From the NCBI GenBank assembly GCA_964493505.1, contig CAZBNP010000008.1:62001-126000 (forward strand): a DNA stretch of 64,000 nt, in the 5' to 3' direction. Positions within the stretch are counted from its first letter, which is position 1, and each line of letters opens with the position of its first letter. Origin of the DNA: Chryseosolibacter sp964493505 (lineage in GTDB: Bacteria; Bacteroidota; Bacteroidia; Cytophagales; Cyclobacteriaceae). The notes under the pieces were generated by a model that was not told where the DNA came from, ran no database searches, and saw only the letters and a program-made list of their open reading frames with translations. Of this stretch, positions 43,922 to 52,638 are shown piece by piece. The position numbers and the translations under genes are program-made.

Positions 43922-44416
43922 ATGCAGAAAGAAGAAGACTACAAAGCGCCTGACGCCGCGCGCATAGGCCACGTTCACCTCAAGGTGTCCGATCTCACCA
44001 AGTCCCTTGAGTTTTACCAGGGATTACTGGGGTTCGAGCTGACTATGATGTATGGCGATCAGGCCGCTTTCTTGTCAGCGGGCGGGTATCACCACCATAT
44101 CGGACTGAACACATGGCATAGTTTAAACGCGCCGCCGGCACAGGACCGCGCAGTCGGATTATATCACACTGCCTTCCTGTACCCTACGCGGCGAGACCTG
44201 GCCGCCATTCTCGATCGCATCCGGCGGGCATACTACCCTCTCACCGGCGCATCTGATCATGGGGTGTCTGAGGCATTGTATCTCGACGACCCGGACGGGA
44301 ATGGCGTCGAGCTCTATTGGGATCGGCCAAGGGAACTATGGCCGAAGAATCCGGATGGTTCACTGACAATGTTCACAAGGCCGCTTGACCTCCAGGACCT
44401 CCTGAAAGAACTGTGA
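43922..44416 (+). CDS. VOC-family protein (glyoxalase/ring-cleavage dioxygenase fold)
   Basis: A 164-aa protein with vicinal-oxygen-chelate text: RIGHVHLKVSDLTKSLEFYQGLLGFELTMMYGDQAAFLSAGGYHHHIGLNTW, then a second beta-alpha unit ending VSEALYLDDPDGNGVELYWDRP. Metal ligands His (HVHL), His (YHHHIG) and Glu (VELYW) are present. Resembles the catechol 2,3-dioxygenase-like subgroup often controlled by MarR-type regulators. It is 21 nt after the Dps remnant. Confidence 0.88.
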   Translation: MQKEEDYKAPDAARIGHVHLKVSDLTKSLEFYQGLLGFELTMMYGDQAAFLSAGGYHHHIGLNTWHSLNAPPAQDRAVGLYHTAFLYPTRRDLAAILDRIRRAYYPLTGASDHGVSEALYLDDPDGNGVELYWDRPRELWPKNPDGSLTMFTRPLDLQDLLKEL

Positions 44417-44452
44417 CGATAGGGATCCCGCTATTGGCCAGGCATTGCGTTG

Positions 44453-44466
44453 TTGATTTAAGTCAA
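44453..44466 (+). promoter_or_regulatory. FNR-like box upstream of yceI
   Basis: TTGATTTAAGTCAA matches TTGAT-N4-ATCAA at 9 of 10 defined bases. It is centred about 41.5 nt upstream of the start predicted from the -7 element at 44489-44496, the class II activator position. Confidence 0.5.
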
Positions 44467-44488
44467 GGAATACAATGCGCTTTTGGGA

Positions 44489-44496
44489 TATCTTTG
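44489..44496 (+). promoter_or_regulatory. -7 element (TATCTTTG) of yceI
   Basis: Exact TAnnTTTG about 30 nt before the start codon at 44527; the -33 TTTG is missing and the FNR-like box occupies that region. Confidence 0.5.
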
Positions 44497-44526
44497 TATA
44501 TTATTACAACCAACTAATATGATCCT

Positions 44527-45108
44527 ATGAAAAAGCATGTAATCTTATTCTTTTCGGCACTACTGTTTTCGGTGAGCGTCATCGCTCAAACGACATGGGT
44601 CCATGATCCGATGCACTCAAGGCTGGGCTTCACTGTGACCCACCTCGGCATTGCAGATGTTCCCGGTTATTTTGGCGACTACAAGGTGACGATCATCTCA
44701 TCGCAGCCCGACTTCAGCGATGCAGTAGTTGAACTTACAGCTGAAACGACGTCGATCGACACAAATGTAGACCCACGCGATAATCACCTCAGAAGCGCAG
44801 ACTTCTTCGATGTAGAAAAGTATCCGACGATGTCCTTCAAGAGCACTTCTATCAAGAAGAAAGGTGGTAGCTATGAATTGACAGGTAATCTCACGATCCA
44901 CGGTACTACCCGGCAGGTTACGATGAACATGTTACACCGTGGCACCACCGCCAATCCGAATGCTAATGGCGCACCCGTAGCCGGTATTCAGATCACCGGT
45001 ACTCTCAAACGCTCCGACTTTGGCGTTGGTCCTGGCTTTCCTCCCCCGATGATCAGTGATGAGGTAAGGATAAAAGCAGATGGAGAGTTTGGCCATAAAC
45101 CACAGTAG
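44527..45108 (+). CDS. YceI family periplasmic lipid-binding protein
   Basis: A 193-aa protein with a signal peptide (FFSALLFSVSVIAQ) and the complete lipocalin-like YceI domain: WVHDPMHSRLGFTVTHLG, SIDTNVDPRDNHLRSADFFDVEKYPTMSF and TGNLTIHGTTRQVTM. Members bind isoprenoids such as polyprenyl quinone precursors and are often stress-induced. Single-gene unit with an FNR-like box in its promoter. Confidence 0.94.
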   Translation: MKKHVILFFSALLFSVSVIAQTTWVHDPMHSRLGFTVTHLGIADVPGYFGDYKVTIISSQPDFSDAVVELTAETTSIDTNVDPRDNHLRSADFFDVEKYPTMSFKSTSIKKKGGSYELTGNLTIHGTTRQVTMNMLHRGTTANPNANGAPVAGIQITGTLKRSDFGVGPGFPPPMISDEVRIKADGEFGHKPQ

Positions 45109-45173
45109 GATGTATGGTGCGCTGACTTGATAATTAGTCCGGCTGCGTTTTCTTTTCTCCCTACAAACGCTAT

Positions 45174-45195
45174 TTTGCAGATAACTATCTGCAAA
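45174..45195. promoter_or_regulatory. 22-bp perfect palindrome just before the HTCS gene
   Basis: TTTGCAGATA (45174-45183) and TATCTGCAAA (45186-45195) are exact inverted repeats separated by AC, ending 5 nt before the ATG. It is well placed as an operator or leader hairpin that controls the sensor gene. Confidence 0.6.
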
Positions 45196-45200
45196 GTACG

Positions 45201-48200
45201 ATGGAGATCCGGACGGTTCTGTTTTGCGCATTAGCTGTGTTTTCCCACGCGAGAGTTGCGGCGCAGACAGATCAGTTCAAGTTTCACCACCTCAACATGA
45301 ATCATGGCCTGTCGCATAACCAGGTCACGACGGTTTTTAAGGACAGTAAAGGTTTTGTCTGGATAGGAACCGCTTCCGGCCTCAACCGGTTCGACAGCTA
45401 TACGGTCAGATCCTTTCGGCATGATCCGCGCGATACCACCTCGCTTCCACACAATACAATCATCAGCATATTTGAAAGTCCGGATGGAGCGATCTGCATA
45501 TCGACGCCACTAGGACTCGCGTTGTATGACCGTGCGTCGGAAAAGTTTACACAGGATCTGAAACCGTTTTACGAACGCTATGGGATATCCGGCACGCTGA
45601 GTGATATCCAAAGGGACAGTGCCGGACGGTTTTGGTTTGTCGAGCCCCGCGGGATTGTAAGGTTTGATCCTCGCCTGAAGAAGAATCTAGAAATCCGGAA
45701 TATCCCAGGCGATACGCTCAGTATAATGGCAGACTCCGTATCTGACCTCACCTGGGACAACGCTGGCAACTATTGGGTAGTCCATCGCAATGGTATCCTT
45801 GAGAACCTGAATGTCAGCGATGCGGGCGCCCGGGTTTCGTCGAGGCATTATTACCTTGCACATCGCAATGGAAACCGCCTCTTTGATTACCGCGTTATGG
45901 CTGACCGGGACGGCGACTTATGGATTATGGTGCTCAATGACAACCAGGGTGTCTATTACTATAGCCGGAAGGAAAACAAGTTTTACCATTTCTCCACTAC
46001 TTCCGAAAAGGTCCGGCTGAATACGAATATCATTGGTGGGATCGTACAGGATAATAATGGACTTATCTGGATTGGTACCGACCACGGCGGTATAAACCTG
46101 ATTGACAAGCAGAATTTTACGGTACGCTATCTTTATCACCGGGATGAAGTTGATAAAACGCTGTCAGAGAACAGCGTCAGAAATATCTACCGGGATGATC
46201 AGGGCATTATATGGATTGGTACCTATAAACGGGGAGTTAGCTACTATCACGAGAATATTTACCGGTTCAACGTGTACAAGCATTACTCGCTTGAACCGTC
46301 AAGTCTGCCGTTTGCCGATGTCAATCGCTTTGTGGAAGATGACAACGGTAATCTTTGGATCGGGACGAATGGTGCCGGCCTGATTTATTTTGACCGCACA
46401 ACGGAGACTTTTCGCCAATACAAACACGACCCGGCAGATCCGAATAGCCTGAGTGGTGACGTGATTGTGAGTCTCTGTATAGACTCGAAAAAGCGCTTGT
46501 GGATCGGGACGTATTATGAAGGATTAAATGTCTTTGACGGAGGGAAATTTATACGGTACAAACACAACAGCTCCGATACAACGTCTCTGTCAGGAAGAAG
46601 CGTGTGGGAGATATTTGAGGACTCGAAGGAAAATATATGGATCGGAACACTGGAAGGCGGCGTGAATACCATCGATCCCGAAACCGGTAGATTCCGGCGT
46701 TTTAGAATCGGGGGAGACAACGCGATTCAATCTTCGTATATCGCGGCGATCATGGAAGACGATGAAGGGAATATTTGGTTCGGCACCGGCGCGGGGATAG
46801 ACGTGTATGCGCCGGAGACGGGAGCGTTTACCCACTACGAAAGTTCCGCTTCCCAGGGCTCTTTGAGCAACAACAATATTCTCGATCTCTGCCAGGACGC
46901 CAGGGGGCGTATCTGGATTGCCACCAGCGAAGGCTTGAATCTGTTTGACCCTGAAACAAAAGAGATGCAGGTATTCGGAGAGGATGACGGGCTGCCGCAC
47001 AGCACTATCCTTACCATCCTTGAGGATAACCAGGAGGGTATCTGGCTCGGGACACCGAAGGGACTTGTCGCTGTTTTGGTGGAGGAGGTCGACGGGTCAA
47101 TGGGTCTCAAAGCGGAGGTCTATACTGAGTCCGATGGATTGCAAGCCCTGCAGTTTAATGAGAACGCTGCCTACAAAACACAAAAGGGCGAATTGGTCTT
47201 TGGCGGGCCATACGGGTTTAATATTTTCAACCCTGGGGATGTGAAGCGACCTGCGTATAACCCCCGTGTTGTATTTACGGATTTTCAGCTGTTTCAGCAA
47301 AGTGTCCGTATCGGGCAGGAGGTTGATGGCCGCGTCATACTCCGCCAGTCTATCACTGGTGAAAGCGACATCGTGTTGCCTCCGGATAAGAATTTTTTCT
47401 CGATCGAGTTTTCCGCCCTCGATTACCTTCATCCGGAAAGGACGATGTACCAATACAAGCTTGAAGGCCTGGGCGCGGACTGGCTGTCAGTTGACAATAA
47501 CACGCGTAAGATCACTTTCACCGGCCTTAGTCCCGGAGAGTATACGCTGTTCGTGCGGGCGTCCAACAATAACGGGGTATGGACCGGACAAGGCTCGGCG
47601 ATGAATTTTATTGTCCTTCCACCGTTTTGGAAAACCAAAACCGCATTTATCTTCTATGTTCTATTCCTGGGAGTTATTCTATATGTAGCGCGAAAGCTGA
47701 TGCAACAACGCGAGCAAATGAAGTTCACCATAGAGCGAGAAAGGCAGGAGGCAATTCGGATGCATGAGCTGGACATGATGAAGATAAAGTTCTTTACTAA
47801 TGTCAGCCATGAATTCAGAACACCGCTGACATTGATTGTTACTCCACTTGAAAAATTGCTCAAACAGGTTAACGAGCCTGACCTGAAATCCCAGTATCAA
47901 CTTATACAGCGAAATGCGAAACGCCTCCTTAACCTGGTGAACCAGCTCCTCGACTTTAGGAAGCTCGAGGTTCAGGAAACTCGTTTCAACCCGTCCGAGG
48001 GCGATATTCTTTCATTTATCCGGGAGACCGTTTTTTCGTTTTCCGATCTTTCCGAGAAGAAGAGCATCCAGCTTTCATTCCACTCCGACATCACTTCTTT
48101 AGAAACCATTTTCGATCAGGACAAACTCGAAAAGATATTGTTCAATTTGCTTTCTAATGCTTTCAAATTCACCCACGAACATGGGAAGGTGTCGGTACGG

Positions 48201-49337
48201 GTTCATCTGGTCCACGAAGGCGGTACCATTATGTTGCAGATCGCGGTCGAAGACACCGGCATTGGAATTCCTCCCGACCGACAAAACAAAATTTTTGAAC
48301 GGTTCTTCCAAAATGAGCTCCCACAAGCCATCGTCAATCAGGGAAGTGGAATCGGATTATCCATTACGAAGGAGTTCGTGAAGGTACATGGTGGCAGGAT
48401 CGAACTGGTGAGTACCCCGGAAAAAGGGAGCACATTTACCGTTTACATTCCAGTCAAGGAAGTTCTTCCGGTGAAGATATCTAAAGAGGTGTCTGTAATG
48501 ACGGCGGAAGGAGTTCTTGCGGCTGAGGAACCTATAGCAGGTTCTGAAGGGAAACGCGTCAAACCCGGAATTCACAGTCTCCTGCTTGTGGAGGACAATG
48601 ACGATTTCAGGTTTTACCTGAAAGACAATCTGAAATTGGTTTATACGATATACGAGGCGCGCAATGGAAGGGAGGGGTGGCAACAGGCGCTTTTGCATCA
48701 ACCCGACCTCATCGTAAGTGATATTATGATGCCGGAGATGAATGGCATCGACCTCTGCCGGAAGATAAAGAACGATGAACGTGTTTCCCATATCCCGGTC
48801 ATTTTGCTCACCGCCAGAACAGGGGAGGAGCGGAAACTTGAAGGGTTTGAGGTCGGTGCGGACGAGTATATCGGTAAACCCTTTAATTTTGAGCTCCTTT
48901 GGTCCAGAATCAGAAACCTTATCAGCCAGCGTGAAAAATCCCACAAAGTCTTTCGTAAAACACTTGATGTGAAAGCGAGTGAACTCAATATCACCCCCTT
49001 AGACACAAAATTTATTGAGAACGCCGTAAAGTGCGTGGAAACTAATGTTGCTTCTCCCGAATTTTCCGTTGAACACCTGGGCAGAGAGTTAGGCATAAGC
49101 CGCGCGTACCTCTACAAGAAAATTCGCGCCCTTACCGGAAAGGCGCCGCTTGAATTCATCAGGACAATCCGCCTTCAGCATGCGGCACAACTTTTGGAAA
49201 AAAGTCAGCTTACGGTAAGTGAGGTTGCGTACAAAGTCGGCTTTAACAATCCGAAATATTTCACCCGATACTTTAAGGAGGAATTCAATGTTCTGCCTTC
49301 TCACTACGCCGCTTCGCGGAAAAAGTTGCCAACATAG
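45201..49337 (+). CDS. Hybrid two-component system sensor/regulator (SusR/HTCS type)
   Basis: A 1,378-aa all-in-one regulator. Signal peptide, then 14 or so ligand-sensing beta-propeller repeats (FVWIGTASGLNRFD, LIWIGTDHGGINLID), a Y_Y_Y domain (about 745-810), TM (about 813-832), histidine kinase with FFTNVSHEFRTPLT (His 870), NLLSNAFKFT and DTGIGIP, a receiver domain (VEDNDDFR, phospho-Asp 1174 in VSDIMMPEMNG, Lys in GKPFNF) and an AraC-type HTH (GISRAYLYKKIRALTG, VGFNNPKYFTRYFKEEF). It senses glycan pieces in the periplasm and activates the adjacent GH31-SusC-SusD-GH5 locus. Confidence 0.97.
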   Translation: MEIRTVLFCALAVFSHARVAAQTDQFKFHHLNMNHGLSHNQVTTVFKDSKGFVWIGTASGLNRFDSYTVRSFRHDPRDTTSLPHNTIISIFESPDGAICISTPLGLALYDRASEKFTQDLKPFYERYGISGTLSDIQRDSAGRFWFVEPRGIVRFDPRLKKNLEIRNIPGDTLSIMADSVSDLTWDNAGNYWVVHRNGILENLNVSDAGARVSSRHYYLAHRNGNRLFDYRVMADRDGDLWIMVLNDNQGVYYYSRKENKFYHFSTTSEKVRLNTNIIGGIVQDNNGLIWIGTDHGGINLIDKQNFTVRYLYHRDEVDKTLSENSVRNIYRDDQGIIWIGTYKRGVSYYHENIYRFNVYKHYSLEPSSLPFADVNRFVEDDNGNLWIGTNGAGLIYFDRTTETFRQYKHDPADPNSLSGDVIVSLCIDSKKRLWIGTYYEGLNVFDGGKFIRYKHNSSDTTSLSGRSVWEIFEDSKENIWIGTLEGGVNTIDPETGRFRRFRIGGDNAIQSSYIAAIMEDDEGNIWFGTGAGIDVYAPETGAFTHYESSASQGSLSNNNILDLCQDARGRIWIATSEGLNLFDPETKEMQVFGEDDGLPHSTILTILEDNQEGIWLGTPKGLVAVLVEEVDGSMGLKAEVYTESDGLQALQFNENAAYKTQKGELVFGGPYGFNIFNPGDVKRPAYNPRVVFTDFQLFQQSVRIGQEVDGRVILRQSITGESDIVLPPDKNFFSIEFSALDYLHPERTMYQYKLEGLGADWLSVDNNTRKITFTGLSPGEYTLFVRASNNNGVWTGQGSAMNFIVLPPFWKTKTAFIFYVLFLGVILYVARKLMQQREQMKFTIERERQEAIRMHELDMMKIKFFTNVSHEFRTPLTLIVTPLEKLLKQVNEPDLKSQYQLIQRNAKRLLNLVNQLLDFRKLEVQETRFNPSEGDILSFIRETVFSFSDLSEKKSIQLSFHSDITSLETIFDQDKLEKILFNLLSNAFKFTHEHGKVSVRVHLVHEGGTIMLQIAVEDTGIGIPPDRQNKIFERFFQNELPQAIVNQGSGIGLSITKEFVKVHGGRIELVSTPEKGSTFTVYIPVKEVLPVKISKEVSVMTAEGVLAAEEPIAGSEGKRVKPGIHSLLLVEDNDDFRFYLKDNLKLVYTIYEARNGREGWQQALLHQPDLIVSDIMMPEMNGIDLCRKIKNDERVSHIPVILLTARTGEERKLEGFEVGADEYIGKPFNFELLWSRIRNLISQREKSHKVFRKTLDVKASELNITPLDTKFIENAVKCVETNVASPEFSVEHLGRELGISRAYLYKKIRALTGKAPLEFIRTIRLQHAAQLLEKSQLTVSEVAYKVGFNNPKYFTRYFKEEFNVLPSHYAASRKKLPT

Positions 49338-49428
49338 ATGTATTATGGACAAATGCAGCGCATATAAAAGCGAATCTATACCCATCCGATTTTCGATTCG
49401 ATTTTAATTTTGCCTGAAAACCAAACGA

Positions 49429-49545
49429 ATGGAACAAGAACGGATCAAAAAGAAAATGCGGTGGATGATAGTGCTGGAGATCGCCCTGTATGCGGCAGTC
49501 CTGGTGTTGGCCGCACTGTTCTTGTATTCAGCAGTCTACCTGTAA
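49429..49545 (+). CDS. 38-aa single-span membrane miniprotein, putative
   Basis: ATG to TAA with a clear small-membrane-protein layout: a basic N-terminus (MEQERIKKKMRWM) and one hydrophobic helix (IVLEIALYAAVLVLAALFL) ending YSAVYL. It sits 91 nt after the sensor gene and 165 nt before the GH31 gene on the same strand. No homologue is known to me. Coding status rests on the charge-then-helix pattern and needs conservation or expression data. Confidence 0.5.
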   Translation: MEQERIKKKMRWMIVLEIALYAAVLVLAALFLYSAVYL

Positions 49546-49710
49546 CGGTTCAGCCTACCACTCAGCATCAAACCCGTCAAACCTCAGGTGTCCATGAGGT
49601 GTAGCCATTCTATACCCCTTATATAGCATTTCCGATACCTGCTGTAGACATGCTGACCTCCTATTGAAGACAATCCATACCCCTGGCCACGCTGCCGGTA
49701 CCCTACCTTT

Positions 49711-52620
49711 ATGCAACCGTTTGATAACGCCGAATTGGCACAATCGGAGCTGAAAAAACGAGAAATGAGAAGTATTCTATTCAGATATGTAGTTCCCGTC
49801 GCGATTGTCGCGCTGGCATTAGCTGCCTATACGTTTCGGCAGCAACGGCCGGTTTCCAGGATCGATCAAGGTATCGTAATCCAGTTGCCTGAGGGCATAG
49901 AGACCAGGCTCGTCAGGCTTGAAGTTATCTCCGAAAAGATCATCCGTGTTTCAGCGTCACCGACCGATTCATTTCCAGCGGACGAAAGCCTTATGCTGGT
50001 GCCATCGCTGGATACACGCACGGCATTCAAGGTGACCGAAGGCAGGCGCGAAGTGACCATTGCCACGTCTGAGCTTTCGGCAAAAGTTATGCTGAAGACC
50101 GGCGCGATAACGTTCACAGATGCTTCAGGGAAAGTCCTGTTAAGGGAAGTGACGGGTGGTGGCAAGGATTTCACGGTGAGAAAAAGCGATAGCACAACAG
50201 TATATGCGATCCGGCAAAGATTTGAATCGCCCGATGATGAAGCCTTCTACGGCCTGGGCGGGCACCAGAACGGACAGATGAATTACAAAAACGATGATGT
50301 TGAGATGGTACAGCACAACATCGTCGCGGTTGTTCCCTTCCTTTATTCCAACAAAAAATACGGAATCCTGTGGGATAACTATTCCATTTCAAAATTTGGC
50401 GACCCACGCGATTACCTTCCCCTCAATTCACTGACGCTCTTCGACAAAAAGGGCCAGCCCGGCGGGCTGACGGCTACCTACTACGTGGATGAACAAGTGT
50501 GGAAAGAGGTGGTGGAAGACAAGATCGACTACGAATTTCTCGAAACCCCTCCAGTCGACAATTTCCCAAAGAATGTCTCCAACAATGGCAGGGTTGTGTG
50601 GGAAGGTTCTTTCACCTCGGAGGCGGAAGGCGCACACAAGTTCCTGATATATGCGTCAGGATACCTGAAGGTGTGGGTCGACAATAAACTTATCCTGGAC
50701 AAATGGCGGCAGAACTGGAACCCCTGGACCAATAAATTCCGGATCGATCACATAAAAGGCCAGAAGCACACAATTAAGATAGACTGGGATCCCGATGACA
50801 GCGGATACCTCGCGGTGAAACACCTGGATCCGATGCAGCCCGCCGAACAGTCAAGGCTTTCACTTTGGTCCGAATCCGCGGACCAGATTGACTATTACTT
50901 TGTGAAAGGCGACAATGCTGATGACGTCATTAAAGGCTACCGCACCCTTACCGGAAAAGCACCAATCGTTCCGAAATGGGCTCTCGGCTTTTGGCAGAGC
51001 CGCGAACGATACAAAACGCAACAAGAGCTCGTCGATGTGGTGAAAGAATACAGAAGGCGGAACATTCCGCTCGATAACATTGTGCTCGACTGGCAATATT
51101 GGGAGGATCCTGAATGGGGTTCGCATGAATTTGACTCCTCGCGCTTTCCCGATCCTGTCGGGATGATTGACCTCCTTCACAATTCCCTCCATACTCACCT
51201 GATGATATCGGTGTGGCCCAAATTCAACGAAGGCACCGATCACTATAAAGAGATGGACGCGCGGGGCTTTCTCTTTAAGAATAACATTAAGATGAAAAGA
51301 AAGGACTGGGTCGGAATCGGTTATGAAAACACATTTTATGATCCATTCAATCCTGAAGCCGGAAAACTCTTCTGGAAACAAATTGACGAGCACCTTAACA
51401 ACATCGGGGTGGACGCATGGTGGCTTGACGCAACGGAACCCGATATGCACTCCAACCTTTCCATCGAGGCCAGGAAAGAAAACATGAGTCCGACCGCTAT
51501 GGGTTCCGGCGAGAAATATTTTAACGCATACTCGCTGCTGAATGCAAGAAGCGTGTACGAAGGGCAGCGCGTATCCAGTCCGGACAAAAGAGTTTTCATT
51601 CTCACCCGGTCGGCCTACGCGGGGCAGCAGCGCTACGGTGCCACTACCTGGAGCGGTGACGTGGTATCACGCTGGAGCGACTTCGCCGATCAGATCGCAT
51701 CCGGTGTCAACTTCTCTCTCTCCGGCATTCCATACTGGACGATGGATATCGGAGGGTTTTCGGTAGAACGCCGCTATTACAACCGCACAGGAGAGACGGA
51801 GAAGGAGTGGCGCGAACTCAATACCCGGTGGTTTCAGTTCGGCGCCTTCTGTCCGATTTTCAGATCGCATGGACAGTTCCCCTTTCGGGAGATCTACAAC
51901 ATCGCACCGGAGGGGACAAAAGAGTACGAGTCGATGGTGTATTATACTAAACTTCGCTACAGGCTTATGCCCTACATCTATTCACTGGCCGGCGCAGCGT
52001 GGCACAACGACTACACCCTTATGCGCGGACTTGTAATGGACTTCGGTGAAGATCCCGGTGTACTGAACATCGCCGATCAGTACATGTTCGGTCCCTCGAT
52101 CATGGTTGCCCCGGTACACACTTATCAAGCTACCTCCAGGCAGGTGTATTTACCCGCGGGAACAGGCTGGTATGACTTCTATACCGGTAAACGCTATGAA
52201 GGCGGTCAGACCATCACCGCGGACGCCCCGCTGGAAAGGATGCCACTGTTTGTAAAAGAAGGATCGGTTATTCCAACCGGTCCTGAGATCCAGTACACTG
52301 GCGAGAAGCCCGCCAGTTTGATTACCCTTTACGTGTTCCCGGGAAAGGATACGTCCTTCACGCTGTACGAGGATGAGAACACGAATTACAATTATGAAAG
52401 GGGGCAATTCGCGAACATAACAGTTGACTATGACGAGGCGACGCGCGCGGTTAATATCCGGGAGAGAAAGGGAACCTTCCCCGGTATGCTGGAGGACAGA
52501 AACTTTGACGTCGTGTGGGTTTCCGATCGCCAGGGTGGCTTAGGACTTGACGCACCCGCTCACCAGGCAGTCGCCTATTCGGGACAGGCGCTTACTATCT
52601 ACGAAAATCCAAACAAGTAA
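49711..52620 (+). CDS. GH31 alpha-glycosidase with inserted PA14 domain (alpha-xylosidase-like)
   Basis: A 969-aa enzyme (a shorter start at 49765 is possible) with an N-terminal membrane anchor (LFRYVVPVAIVALALAAYTF). GH31 N-domain, then a PA14 domain at about 290-375 (GRVVWEGSFTSEAEGAHKF), then the catalytic barrel: nucleophile D573 in WWLDATEPDMH and acid/base D650 in TWSGDVVSRW. PA14-containing GH31 enzymes such as Cellvibrio Xyl31A and Bacteroides ovatus BoGH31A remove alpha-xylose from xyloglucan oligosaccharides, which is the best guess here. Next gene 18 nt on. Confidence 0.93.
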   Translation: MQPFDNAELAQSELKKREMRSILFRYVVPVAIVALALAAYTFRQQRPVSRIDQGIVIQLPEGIETRLVRLEVISEKIIRVSASPTDSFPADESLMLVPSLDTRTAFKVTEGRREVTIATSELSAKVMLKTGAITFTDASGKVLLREVTGGGKDFTVRKSDSTTVYAIRQRFESPDDEAFYGLGGHQNGQMNYKNDDVEMVQHNIVAVVPFLYSNKKYGILWDNYSISKFGDPRDYLPLNSLTLFDKKGQPGGLTATYYVDEQVWKEVVEDKIDYEFLETPPVDNFPKNVSNNGRVVWEGSFTSEAEGAHKFLIYASGYLKVWVDNKLILDKWRQNWNPWTNKFRIDHIKGQKHTIKIDWDPDDSGYLAVKHLDPMQPAEQSRLSLWSESADQIDYYFVKGDNADDVIKGYRTLTGKAPIVPKWALGFWQSRERYKTQQELVDVVKEYRRRNIPLDNIVLDWQYWEDPEWGSHEFDSSRFPDPVGMIDLLHNSLHTHLMISVWPKFNEGTDHYKEMDARGFLFKNNIKMKRKDWVGIGYENTFYDPFNPEAGKLFWKQIDEHLNNIGVDAWWLDATEPDMHSNLSIEARKENMSPTAMGSGEKYFNAYSLLNARSVYEGQRVSSPDKRVFILTRSAYAGQQRYGATTWSGDVVSRWSDFADQIASGVNFSLSGIPYWTMDIGGFSVERRYYNRTGETEKEWRELNTRWFQFGAFCPIFRSHGQFPFREIYNIAPEGTKEYESMVYYTKLRYRLMPYIYSLAGAAWHNDYTLMRGLVMDFGEDPGVLNIADQYMFGPSIMVAPVHTYQATSRQVYLPAGTGWYDFYTGKRYEGGQTITADAPLERMPLFVKEGSVIPTGPEIQYTGEKPASLITLYVFPGKDTSFTLYEDENTNYNYERGQFANITVDYDEATRAVNIRERKGTFPGMLEDRNFDVVWVSDRQGGLGLDAPAHQAVAYSGQALTIYENPNK

Positions 52621-52638
52621 TAACCAAACCAAACACCT

